NCBI GenBank assembly: GCA_046154695.1
Contig: JBJXFI010000366.1
Location: 1-22,743, forward strand
DNA length: 22,743 nucleotides
Source of the DNA: DALYLB01 sp046154695
Lineage (GTDB): Bacteria; Acidobacteriota; Blastocatellia; RBC074
Direction of reading: 5' to 3'
Position 1 is the stretch's first letter, and every line of letters starts with the position of its first letter. Made by a program: the position numbers and the translations under genes. A model generated the notes under the pieces. It was not told the origin of the DNA and ran no database searches. It worked only from the letters and a program-made list of their open reading frames with translations. Positions 1-6,681 of this stretch are shown piece by piece.

Positions 1-17
1 GAAAACCCTTTTTACCA

Positions 18-77
18 GCCCTGGGGCTCCGGCTTCGCCTTCACCCCAGGCTTTATGCTGCCACCCGCTTCGCGGGT
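18..77. repeat. Pair of small palindromes with TTC loops, no gene seen in 1-204
   Basis: The first 204 bases hold no frame I would call a gene. Two palindromes are visible. In the first, CTGGGG (21-26) pairs with CCCCAG (44-49) around an inner GGC-TTC-GCC hairpin (31-39). In the second, ACCCGC (63-68) pairs with GCGGGT (72-77) over a TTC loop. Compact GC hairpins with identical TTC loops side by side look like a dispersed intergenic repeat. Whether they recur elsewhere in the genome cannot be seen here. They lie downstream of the small minus-strand gene ending at 205, but no T-run follows on that strand, so a classical terminator is not supported. Confidence 0.4.
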
Positions 78-204
78 TGAGGCAAAAGAATTTCAAAACA
101 CCCTCTCAGAAAAGGGCTGGGCCGCGAGCGAGACCACTTCCGGCGCGCGACCCGACGCACTCCTCACGCGCACCCTCACTCACGGCGCAAGCTGGACAGC
201 CGGG

Positions 205-414
205 TTAGGCGTTTTTCTTCGATGCCTTCAACGGGTTGACCGGGCGGGGAGCGCGCTCCTTGACCAACTGGTCGGCATAGGCCTTGCAGTCATGGTTTTC
301 GGCCTTGTCCTTCACCCAGGCGTCGACCACGACGGTATGAGGGAGCGCGGCGAAGACCGAGAATTTATGATTGCACTTCTGACAAAAGATCAGATAACGC
401 TTGACGGTTGCCAT
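205..414 (-). CDS. Small CxxC protein, possible zinc-binding, function unknown
   Basis: A 69-residue protein that I do not recognise. The start at 414 is chosen because GAGGAGAA lies about 6 bases upstream; the frame stays open further upstream, but those residues have no ribosome binding site. Visible features are a CxxC pair (Cys11, Cys14) in FCQKCNHKF, followed by His16, His26, His41 and Cys43 (NHDCKAY), which could make a one-zinc ribbon or knuckle. The tail is Lys/Arg/Pro-rich and ends in KASKKNA, consistent with nucleic acid contact, although that is only inference. It is oriented like the oxidoreductase upstream, but a gap of 141 bases with its own -10-like box suggests separate transcription. 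A longer plus-strand frame over the same bases has no ribosome binding site and reads through the hairpins, so it was not preferred. Confidence 0.65.
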   Translation of the reverse strand: MATVKRYLIFCQKCNHKFSVFAALPHTVVVDAWVKDKAENHDCKAYADQLVKERAPRPVNPLKASKKNA

Positions 415-508
415 TCGAAAAGTTCTCCTCTGGAAGATGTTGTTCGATTGTGGGTTGTGCGCGGCCTCTCTTTGCCGTAGATGACAGGCTGCGCCACGCA
501 AAGGCGCG

Positions 509-514
509 AGTATA
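509..514 (-). promoter_or_regulatory. Candidate -10 box for the CxxC gene
   Basis: On the minus strand this reads TATACT, a 5 of 6 match to TATAAT, about 95 bases before the start codon at 414. The hexamer 17 bases upstream (TGGAAC) is a poor -35. The call rests on the -10 alone. Confidence 0.35.
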
Positions 515-555
515 CACGAGACGGCGCGGTCGTTCCAGCCGGATGATTTGCTCGT

Positions 556-1653
556 TCAAGCCGCTTCGCCGACCTTGATCCAGGATTGCCGCTCCTGCGA
601 GAGAAGGACGGCATCGATCACGTGCTGGCAATGGAGTCCGTCGGTGAACGTGGCCGCGTGCGCGATCTCCGTGCGATCTTCCCGCAGGGCCTGCACGGTC
701 TCCCGTGCCAGGTGATAGAAGGAGCGGGCCCAGATATTGTTGGGGAGGACGGAGATTTCGAGCGCCCGATCGGAGAGCGACATATCCTCGAACTGGTGAT
801 TGTAGCCGAGCGCGCCGAGCAGCGTCTCTTCCCCATCGAGGACCAGGGTCCCTTTGCTCCCGACCGCCGTCACCTGATTCTTCCCGCCGCTCGGATAGAG
901 CGCGGAGAGAAGCGCGGCGCCGTGCACAAGCCGGCCGTCCGACGAGGTCATCCTCATCAGGATGGAGACGTAATCGTCGGTCTCGTTCGGCCGCATCTCG
1001 CCGGTCTTGGGATCCTTGCGCTCCGGAACCATGGTGGCGACGGTGCCGCAAACCGAATCGATCTCGCCGAACATCCACCGCACGGCGTCGATGACGTGCG
1101 ATCCCAGCGCGCCGAGAAGACCGCCGCCCGCCCTCTTCTGCGACCACCAGTTCCATTGCCGCTGCGCCGAATGGCGAAACCCCGACGCGATCGTCACGTT
1201 GACATGATGCAGATCCCCGAGAAACCCGCCGTCCACCAGCTCCTTCATCCTCCGCCAGGTGGGATTGAAGCGAAGTTCGTGGTCGATGATCGCCAGCCGA
1301 TGCGCCTCCGCCGCCGCACCCACCATCTCCAGCGCCTCCGCCGAATTCATGGCCATCGGCTTTTCGCAGATCACATGCTTGCCTGCCTTGAGGGCCGCCA
1401 TCGTGACCGGATGATGCAGATAAGGCGGCGCCGCAACCACGACCAGATCCACCTCCTCGAGGCCGATCAACTCTTCATGGCTTTCACACGCATGCTTGAT
1501 TTTGAATTCCGAAGCGACTCGAACGGCGTTCTCATGATTTCCGCTGCAGACGGCAACGAGTTCCGCCCCATCACAAAGCTGAAAGGCCGGCGCCTGCGTT
1601 GTGCGCGCGAAACCTGTCCCAACAAGTCCAACTCCGATTTTGTCTTCCTTCAT
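556..1653 (-). CDS. Gfo/Idh/MocA family NAD(P)-dependent oxidoreductase
   Basis: A 365-residue dehydrogenase-like protein. The N-terminal Rossmann fold shows the dinucleotide motif GLVGTGFA (residues 9-16). The family motif GKHVICEKPMAMN (91-103) includes the EKP lysine that normally takes part in catalysis. The C-terminal alpha/beta domain carries GALGSHVIDAVRW (181-193), where His186 and Asp189 match the usual active-site helix. Members oxidise or reduce sugars, inositols and related compounds with NAD(P); the substrate cannot be read from the sequence, and no sugar pathway genes lie beside it. The start at 1653 is preferred over an in-frame ATG at 1674 because it leaves a leader of about 35 bases from the extended -10 at 1695-1703 and has AAGG upstream. 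It runs divergently from the H1-like gene. Confidence 0.9.
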   Translation of the reverse strand: MKEDKIGVGLVGTGFARTTQAPAFQLCDGAELVAVCSGNHENAVRVASEFKIKHACESHEELIGLEEVDLVVVAAPPYLHHPVTMAALKAGKHVICEKPMAMNSAEALEMVGAAAEAHRLAIIDHELRFNPTWRRMKELVDGGFLGDLHHVNVTIASGFRHSAQRQWNWWSQKRAGGGLLGALGSHVIDAVRWMFGEIDSVCGTVATMVPERKDPKTGEMRPNETDDYVSILMRMTSSDGRLVHGAALLSALYPSGGKNQVTAVGSKGTLVLDGEETLLGALGYNHQFEDMSLSDRALEISVLPNNIWARSFYHLARETVQALREDRTEIAHAATFTDGLHCQHVIDAVLLSQERQSWIKVGEAA

Positions 1654-1694
1654 CGTTCCATTTACCTTCGGCATTGCGGGCTACAGGAAGGCGC

Positions 1695-1703
1695 ATTGTA
1701 GCA
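1695..1703 (-). promoter_or_regulatory. Extended -10 promoter of the oxidoreductase gene
   Basis: On the minus strand the bases read TGCTACAAT: an extended -10 (TGn) joined to TACAAT, 5 of 6 to consensus. It lies about 42 bases before the ATG at 1653. The -35 is weak (TACGCA at 17 bases), as is common with extended -10 promoters. Confidence 0.5.
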
Positions 1704-1796
1704 TCGAGATTTCAGATTGCGTAATGGCGGTCTGCCCCGTCGCGAAGATTCTTTTCCGAGACGAAGCAATTCCTTTCTTTATTTCCTGCCGCCTCC

Positions 1797-1805
1797 TGAT
1801 ATAAT
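1797..1805 (+). promoter_or_regulatory. Perfect extended -10 promoter of the H1-like gene
   Basis: The bases read TGATATAAT, a perfect TGn-TATAAT extended -10. No good -35 is visible 17 or 18 bases upstream, where the sequence is pyrimidine-rich. Transcription would start near 1812, giving an untranslated leader of about 124 bases before the ATG at 1936. It faces away from the oxidoreductase promoter about 100 bases to the left. Confidence 0.6.
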
Positions 1806-1822
1806 CGCGCCGCATTTAGCCT

Positions 1823-1939
1823 ATGAAAGTATCACCACGACATCGTTGGCTCGACCGCGTTGGATCGGACGCCGCTCTGGCATTCGATCGTTGCCCGTGC
1901 ATTCCCTTTTTCAAATCCAGCCAGGGAGGAACCGTATGA
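1823..1939 (+). CDS. Possible 38-codon upstream frame in the leader of the H1-like gene
   Basis: An ATG at 1823, about 11 bases after the predicted transcription start, opens a 38-codon frame beginning MKVSPRHRWL. Its TGA overlaps the ATG of the H1-like gene as ATGA (1936-1939). That arrangement is typical of translational coupling. Against it: no ribosome binding site precedes the ATG, so it would have to be nearly leaderless. Only about half of its third codon positions are G or C, so it shows little coding bias. It may be chance. Confidence 0.2.
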   Translation: MKVSPRHRWLDRVGSDAALAFDRCPCIPFFKSSQGGTV

Positions 1940-2898
1940 TCAAGAAAAAACCTTGGATCATCGACATGCGCGATGAGGGTGAACGGAGTGCAAAGGAGTA
2001 TTTCGCTTCAGGCAAATCCGATGATCCCGGAAACCATGGCGGATCTCGAAGCTACGCCGCTCCATTCGGCGATGAGGAACGGGATCCTTGGGATTATGAC
2101 GATGATTACCGCGACCGGGATCCCGACGAAGAGGCCGATCCCGGCGACCCCGGCGACCCCGGCGACCCCGGCGACCCCGGCGACGATGATGATGATGATG
2201 AGGAGGAGGACAGTGATGACTGGCCCGGAGCCCGTCGAGATGACGACACCGAGGACATCGCCGCGGAGTTGGAGGAAGAAGACGGGATCGAGGATGACCC
2301 GCTCTCCCTGATCGCCGTACCCATTCCGGAAAGCGATGAGGTCGATCCATCTGAAGTGGCTGAAGTGGCTGATATAGCCCCGCTCGATGCGCGCCCTCCG
2401 ATTGAAGATGCGGCGGAGATCGTCGAGGCCCCTCCCATACCGGCACCCGCGCCCGTCGTGAAGCGACCAGCCCGCAAGCCCGCGAAGAAACCGGCTGCGA
2501 AGAAACCGGCTGCGAAGAAACCGGCCAGGAAGGCCGTGAAAACGAGATCCGTCAAAGCAGGTGGAAAGGCGCCCCGTAAGGCCGCCAGGAAGGCTGTTAA
2601 AAAGGCCGGAACCAGGGCTGCGAAAAAGGCCTTGAAGAAAGCCGCAACAAAGGCCGAGAAAAAACCGGCCATCACTCTCACTCGAAAAGCTGTGAAAAAG
2701 GCAGCCTCGAAAACAACAAACAAAGGAGCACAGAACAAAATGGCAGCAAAAAAAGCAACCAAGAAAGCGGCGGCGAAGCCCGCGAAGAAGGCGGTAAAGA
2801 AGGTCGCCGCGAAGAAACCGGCCGCGAAGAAGCCGGCCGCGAAGAAGCCGGCCGCGAAGAAGCCGGCCGCGAAGAAGCCGGCCGCGAAGAAGAAATAG
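1936..2898 (+). CDS. Bipolar protein: acidic N-terminal half, histone H1-like Lys/Ala/Pro tail
   Basis: A 320-residue, largely disordered protein. The ATG at 1936 follows GGGAGGA at 1924-1930. Residues 1-165 are strongly acidic, with five DPG tripeptides (68-82), a run of Asp/Glu (83-92) and further Glu/Asp clusters to about 165. A Pro/Ala/Val hinge (165-175) leads to a strongly basic tail (176-320) of KKPAA, RKA and KKA units, ending in repeated AAKKP and KKK. The tail resembles eukaryotic histone H1 C-termini and the bacterial H1-like proteins of Chlamydia, Bordetella and planctomycetes, which bind and compact DNA. No globular domain is seen. The acidic half could mask the tail, mimic DNA or bind another basic partner; this is inference. 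A second start at codon 269 could yield a 52-residue basic protein alone. The gene has its own promoter and terminator. Confidence 0.85.
   Translation: MIKKKPWIIDMRDEGERSAKEYFASGKSDDPGNHGGSRSYAAPFGDEERDPWDYDDDYRDRDPDEEADPGDPGDPGDPGDPGDDDDDDEEEDSDDWPGARRDDDTEDIAAELEEEDGIEDDPLSLIAVPIPESDEVDPSEVAEVADIAPLDARPPIEDAAEIVEAPPIPAPAPVVKRPARKPAKKPAAKKPAAKKPARKAVKTRSVKAGGKAPRKAARKAVKKAGTRAAKKALKKAATKAEKKPAITLTRKAVKKAASKTTNKGAQNKMAAKKATKKAAAKPAKKAVKKVAAKKPAAKKPAAKKPAAKKPAAKKPAAKKK
2137..2181 (+). repeat. Five tandem 9-base units encoding Asp-Pro-Gly
   Basis: Five adjacent 9-base units, the first GATCCCGGC and the next four exactly GACCCCGGC, encode five DPG tripeptides inside the acidic half of the H1-like gene. 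The identity at third positions indicates recent slippage-type expansion. Confidence 0.9.
2722..2742 (+). promoter_or_regulatory. Internal ribosome binding site and start in the H1-like gene
   Basis: AAAGGAG (2722-2728) lies 11 bases before an in-frame ATG at 2740. Translation from there gives a 52-residue protein starting MAAKKATKKAAAK, which looks like a complete stand-alone bacterial H1-like protein. The spacing is slightly long. The upstream codons of this stretch (TNKGAQNK) break the Lys/Ala periodicity, as expected if this was once a gene boundary. Confidence 0.4.
2806..2892 (+). repeat. 15-base tandem repeats encoding AAKKP
   Basis: Units of GCCGCGAAGAAGCCG are repeated: one variant copy (2806-2820), four exact copies (2821-2880) and a final partial copy (2881-2892). 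They encode the terminal AAKKP repeats of the H1-like tail. Exact copies suggest recent expansion and likely length variation between strains. Confidence 0.9.
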
Positions 2899-2919
2899 GC
2901 CGAACGCGGAGGTTGTAAG

Positions 2920-2974
2920 GAGAATGGGCGAAGAGCGCCGGAAAGTCGACGGCCTCTTCGCCCATTCTCTTTTT
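2920..2974 (+). terminator. Strong rho-independent terminator after the H1-like gene
   Basis: A perfect 16-base-pair stem is formed by 2920-2935 and 2954-2969. It is extended by GCCG (2937-2940) with CGGC (2950-2953) and followed by TTTTT (2970-2974). It begins 22 bases after the stop codon. The T-run is only on the plus strand, so it should stop the H1-like transcript and act poorly, if at all, for the convergent pdxA. Confidence 0.9.
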
Positions 2975-2997
2975 ACGGCGGGTTCAATGGCCGGCGA

Positions 2998-4050
2998 TCA
3001 GGCCCTGGATTCAAACTCGCGCCGGCGATCGAAGAGTTCGGCCGCCAGTTTGATGGCTGCGACCATGCTCGCGTGATCCGCCCGGTTCTGTCCCGCGATA
3101 TCGAACGCCGTGCCGTGATCGACCGAGGTCCGAATGAACGGCAGCCCGAGTGTGACATTGACGGCCTCTCCGAAGGACATGCATTTGACCGGAATCAATC
3201 CCTGGTCGTGGTAGCAGGAGATGACGAGATCGAACTCGCCGCGCGCGGCGCGAACGAAGACCGTGTCTCCCGAATGCGGCCCCGTAACATCGATTCCATC
3301 GCGCTCCCGGCATGATTCGATCGCGGGAATCATCTCCAGCGCCTCCTCCACGCCGAAGAGCATTCCCTCTCCGCCGTGCGGATTGAGCGCCGCGACGGCG
3401 ATTCGGGGCGCCTCGAATCCGAGCCCGATCAGTTCCCGATGCACCAGCCGGATCAACCTCTCCAGGGCCGGTTGCCGGACATAACTCGAGACCTCCGCCA
3501 GCGGGACATGCGTCGTCAGGAGCGAGACGCGCAGCATCGGAGAGATGAAGGTCATCGCGAACTCCTCCGTTCGCGTCAACTCCGCGAGAAATTCCGTATG
3601 CCCGGGATAGGGATAGCCCCCAAGGTGGAGGGCCCTTTTGTTGATCGGCGCGGTCGTCAGCGCGTCGATCTCGCCGGCGAGGCACAACGCCACCCCCGCG
3701 CGAATATATTCCGCCGCGGCCCGGCCACATTCGGCCTGCTCCCGGCCCATGACGATCGAGCCGGGAACGTTCTTCAAATTGTATATGATTGGCGATTCCC
3801 GCGCAGGCAGAGCGCCGGGAACCGGCTCTTCCGGGTTGAGGATCTCGAATCCCCGATCGAGGCCGAAGATGCGCGACCAGTGGGAAAGATATTGCGCGTC
3901 TCCGATCAGCACGGGAACACACGCGGCGAGAAGATCCCGATCGGCCACCGCCTTCAGAGAGACTTCCGGACCGATTCCCGCCGGATCCCCCATCGTAATG
4001 CCGATGCGAGGCTTCCCCCCCGCCGCTTGTCTTCCCTTCAACTCATCCAT
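2998..4050 (-). CDS. pdxA: 4-hydroxythreonine-4-phosphate dehydrogenase PdxA
   Basis: A 350-residue enzyme of the DXP-dependent pyridoxal phosphate pathway. It oxidises 4-phosphohydroxy-L-threonine with NAD(P) to a product that PdxJ condenses with deoxyxylulose phosphate. Family motifs appear in order: GDPAGIGPE (21-29), TAPINK (133-138), GHTE (150-153), LNPHGGEG (222-229), YHDQGLIPVK (280-289) and RTSVDHGTAFDIAG (307-320). The three metal-binding histidines expected from the E. coli enzyme correspond to His151, His225 and His281. Length fits the family (about 330). The start is 17 bases after the hfq stop and has no clear ribosome binding site, so it probably relies on coupling to hfq. Its 3' end faces the H1-like gene. 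Some paralogues of this family (PdxA2, DenD-like) act on other 4-phosphoacids, but the motif set favours true PdxA. Confidence 0.93.
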   Translation of the reverse strand: MDELKGRQAAGGKPRIGITMGDPAGIGPEVSLKAVADRDLLAACVPVLIGDAQYLSHWSRIFGLDRGFEILNPEEPVPGALPARESPIIYNLKNVPGSIVMGREQAECGRAAAEYIRAGVALCLAGEIDALTTAPINKRALHLGGYPYPGHTEFLAELTRTEEFAMTFISPMLRVSLLTTHVPLAEVSSYVRQPALERLIRLVHRELIGLGFEAPRIAVAALNPHGGEGMLFGVEEALEMIPAIESCRERDGIDVTGPHSGDTVFVRAARGEFDLVISCYHDQGLIPVKCMSFGEAVNVTLGLPFIRTSVDHGTAFDIAGQNRADHASMVAAIKLAAELFDRRREFESRA

Positions 4051-4067
4051 AGGACGGAGGAACGGGG

Positions 4068-4526
4068 CTACTCGTCGTCCTGATCCTTGTACATATATTT
4101 GATGTTATGCTTCAGGATCAGCAGGTTCGGCGCCCCTTCGCGATGCAGCTTGATGCTGTTCTTGTCATACCATTCGATCGTGCCGTGGAGCGTCTCGTTA
4201 TCCTGCAGCACGATCACCATCGGCGTATGGGAATCCATCTGCTTCTTGTAGTAGAAGCTCTCCGCGTTCGTCTGCTCGGGAGGAATCTTCTTCTTGGGCG
4301 CCACCGGCGAAGGCGCCGGACGCTCCGTCCGCTCATGCCGCTCGCCGCGGTCCATTCGCTCGGGGCGCTCGGCCCGCTCCGGACGCTCGGGACGCTCGGC
4401 CCGCTCGCCGCGCTCTCCACGCTCGGATTGCGGCATCGGCTCGGGAGCACGACGCGGATGATGCTGCGTGTGCATCTCTCTCTCTTTGACTTCAGCCAGT
4501 GTCGTTCGAATTAATTTGCGATTCAC
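4068..4526 (-). CDS. hfq: Divergent RNA chaperone Hfq with a charged x-Glu-Arg N-terminal extension
   Basis: A 152-residue protein. The Sm-like Hfq fold occupies about residues 86-147: an N-terminal helix (AESFYYKKQM), Sm1 strands with ETLHGTIEWYDKNSIKLH (111-128), and Sm2 in LLILKHNIKYMY (135-146), where Lys139-His140 match the KH of the canonical YKHA motif that binds U-rich RNA. Hfq forms a hexameric ring and helps small RNAs pair with mRNAs. Ordinary Hfq is 70-110 residues with a short N-terminus and a disordered C-terminus. Here the disorder is at the front: about 85 residues including twelve consecutive x-E-R triplets (34-69). The GTG start at 4526 was chosen because GAGGAGAA lies 6 bases upstream. 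An ATG at 4475, after a GAGAGAG stretch, is an alternative that keeps the triplets. pdxA follows after 17 bases. Confidence 0.85.
   Translation of the reverse strand: MNRKLIRTTLAEVKEREMHTQHHPRRAPEPMPQSERGERGERAERPERPERAERPERMDRGERHERTERPAPSPVAPKKKIPPEQTNAESFYYKKQMDSHTPMVIVLQDNETLHGTIEWYDKNSIKLHREGAPNLLILKHNIKYMYKDQDDE
4320..4427 (-). repeat. Twelve tandem x-Glu-Arg codon triplets in hfq
   Basis: Residues 34-69 of the Hfq protein are twelve successive tripeptides of the form x-E-R (x being S, G, A, P, H or T; one is M-D-R). The 9-base units are degenerate in DNA, so the protein pattern is better conserved than the nucleotide pattern. Confidence 0.85.
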
Positions 4527-4991
4527 AGTGTCTTCTCCTCTATAGAAGTCTCTTTTTTCGGGATCTCTTGCCGAATCGTGTTTGCCATTTGCGGGGAGTA
4601 TCGGACAGTCTGACCAGCTGCCCAAACGCAATCGTCGCTACAATACCGGATCGTGAATCTCGACGGACTCTGCGCGGGTTGTTCAACAAGCGATCTTATA
4701 TTCGTGAGTTCGGGATGGCGTTACAACCACAGTTGCGGATTGAGGAACATAGATCCCTGCCCGAACTGAACTCAGGTCAATGAGAACTTCCCCACGAAGA
4801 GATCAACGGAAGAACTAAGCGGGAAATCTGCACTGGCGCATCATGTTTGTTTGAGCGCTTTGGCGATCACAACTCAATACTGTTGCTCGTTGATGGGCGA
4901 ATGCTACCTTATGAATACTGTTGGCGCAAGTGGGATGGAGGGGGGGAGGAAAAATCAAATGGCAAAAATCGGAATCGGCCGCGCTGGCTCA

Positions 4992-5050
4992 TTTTCCATT
5001 TTCCATTGCCGGAGCGCCGGGCGGGCGGCGAATCGATGGAAAATGGAAAA
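4992..5050. repeat. Perfect 15-base inverted repeat of TTTTCCAT type
   Basis: Bases 4992-5006 (TTTTCCATTTTCCAT) are the exact reverse complement of 5036-5050, around a GC-rich 29-base spacer. Each arm is itself a tandem of two TTTTCCAT units, lacking one base. It lies about 140 bases beyond the ftsZ stop and could form an AU-rich stem in the ftsZ 3' region, or be a small dispersed element. Confidence 0.75.
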
Positions 5051-5081
5051 AGAGCGGCGCCTTACCGGGGAAACGGGGAGC

Positions 5082-5154
5082 TGGCCACGAATGAACACGA
5101 AGGTTCACGAATAAAATCCGGGTGGAGGCTTCGATTCGTGAACATTCGTGGCCA
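5082..5154. repeat. Compound inverted repeat built on CACGAAT units
   Basis: TGGCCACGAAT (5082-5092) pairs with ATTCGTGGCCA (5144-5154). Inside it GTTCACGAAT (5103-5112) pairs with ATTCGTGAAC (5134-5143), leaving GAACACGAAG (5093-5102) unpaired. All parts are variants of one motif, roughly CACGAATGAACACGAA. It begins about 40 bases beyond the ftsZ stop. It would form a stem in the ftsZ transcript, but no T-run follows directly, so it is not a standard intrinsic terminator. Confidence 0.75.
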
Positions 5155-5192
5155 ACTTCCTCCGCCTTCGCCTTATTTGAAAGGTATTGGAT

Positions 5193-6344
<1,152 letters not shown>

Positions 6345-6681
6345 CAGTGCCTCCTGCAATAATCCATGCTCTGTCGATTCCGATGACCTGCGCCTCGCGG
6401 CGCATGACAGAGGACGGCAATTTATGGTTGAGTCGGGGCCCACCATCCGCAGCCCGATTCCTCGAACAGTCTTCGGGCGTTGTTCCGGCAGAGAGCGGTT
6501 CGCTCTGGCCTCGGATACGCACGAAGACGGAATGTGTGGAGATATCGACTGCGCACCATCTTGTGGTCAAAGCGAATGTTATCACAAGCAGTTGAAAATT
6601 ACGGAACTGGTTTCGAAGCGCGAAGAAAATATTTCTCTTCTCATGCATTCTTCAATTTCATCCCGAAATCTCATTCGCCGC
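6345..6681. other. Gene-free ftsA-ftsZ spacer, probable ftsZ leader
   Basis: A 337-base spacer in a cluster where most gaps are below 80 bases. The part near ftsA (about 6570-6680) is AT-rich. A 104-codon minus-strand frame crosses it but overlaps the ftsZ start, has no ribosome binding site and resembles nothing. The stretch most likely holds the ftsZ promoter and an mRNA leader of nearly 200 bases. Confidence 0.6.
6541..6570 (-). promoter_or_regulatory. Candidate ftsZ promoter
   Basis: On the minus strand TTGACC (6565-6570, 5 of 6 to TTGACA) is followed after 18 bases by GATATC (6541-6546), which matches only 3 of 6 of the -10. It is followed by an approximately 190-base leader before the ftsZ ATG. 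The -35 is good and the -10 is poor. Confidence 0.35.

Larger units (their letters stand above)
4541..5192. other. Long gene-free region between ftsZ and hfq
   Basis: About 650 bases with no credible gene. The part from 4630 to 4980 is visibly less GC-rich than its surroundings. A weak minus-strand promoter for hfq may lie at 4597-4625 (TTGGGC, 17 bases, GATACT), about 70 bases before the GTG start; it matches consensus poorly. An 8-base inverted pair (AGTTCGGG with CCCGAACT) lies near 4706-4764. The part nearest ftsZ holds two longer inverted repeats, listed separately. I see no tRNA, rRNA or known small RNA. Confidence 0.6.

Noticed and set aside
55..480. A 141-codon plus-strand frame at the left edge
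   Set aside because: It begins inside the palindromes, has no ribosome binding site and overlaps the better supported CxxC gene.
586..1701. A 371-codon plus-strand frame opposite the oxidoreductase
   Set aside because: The minus-strand frame carries the Rossmann and EKP motifs; this one is the antisense shadow.
2106..2762. Antisense Ala/Phe/Ser-rich frame opposite the H1-like gene, resembling a membrane protein
   Set aside because: It is the reverse reading of Lys/Ala codon repeats and of Asp/Glu runs, with no start signal.
2920..2974. A bidirectional terminator serving pdxA as well
   Set aside because: The T-run exists only on the plus strand; the minus-strand side ends in TCCTTAC.
4961..5114. 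A 51-codon plus-strand frame starting MAKIGIGR behind a purine-rich GGGAGG stretch
   Set aside because: The start context is attractive, but the frame runs straight through both inverted repeats and ends in them, so it is most likely accidental.
5082..5154. A CRISPR array suggested by repeated CACGAAT units
   Set aside because: Units are short, adjacent and inverted, with no regular spacers and no cas gene in the window.
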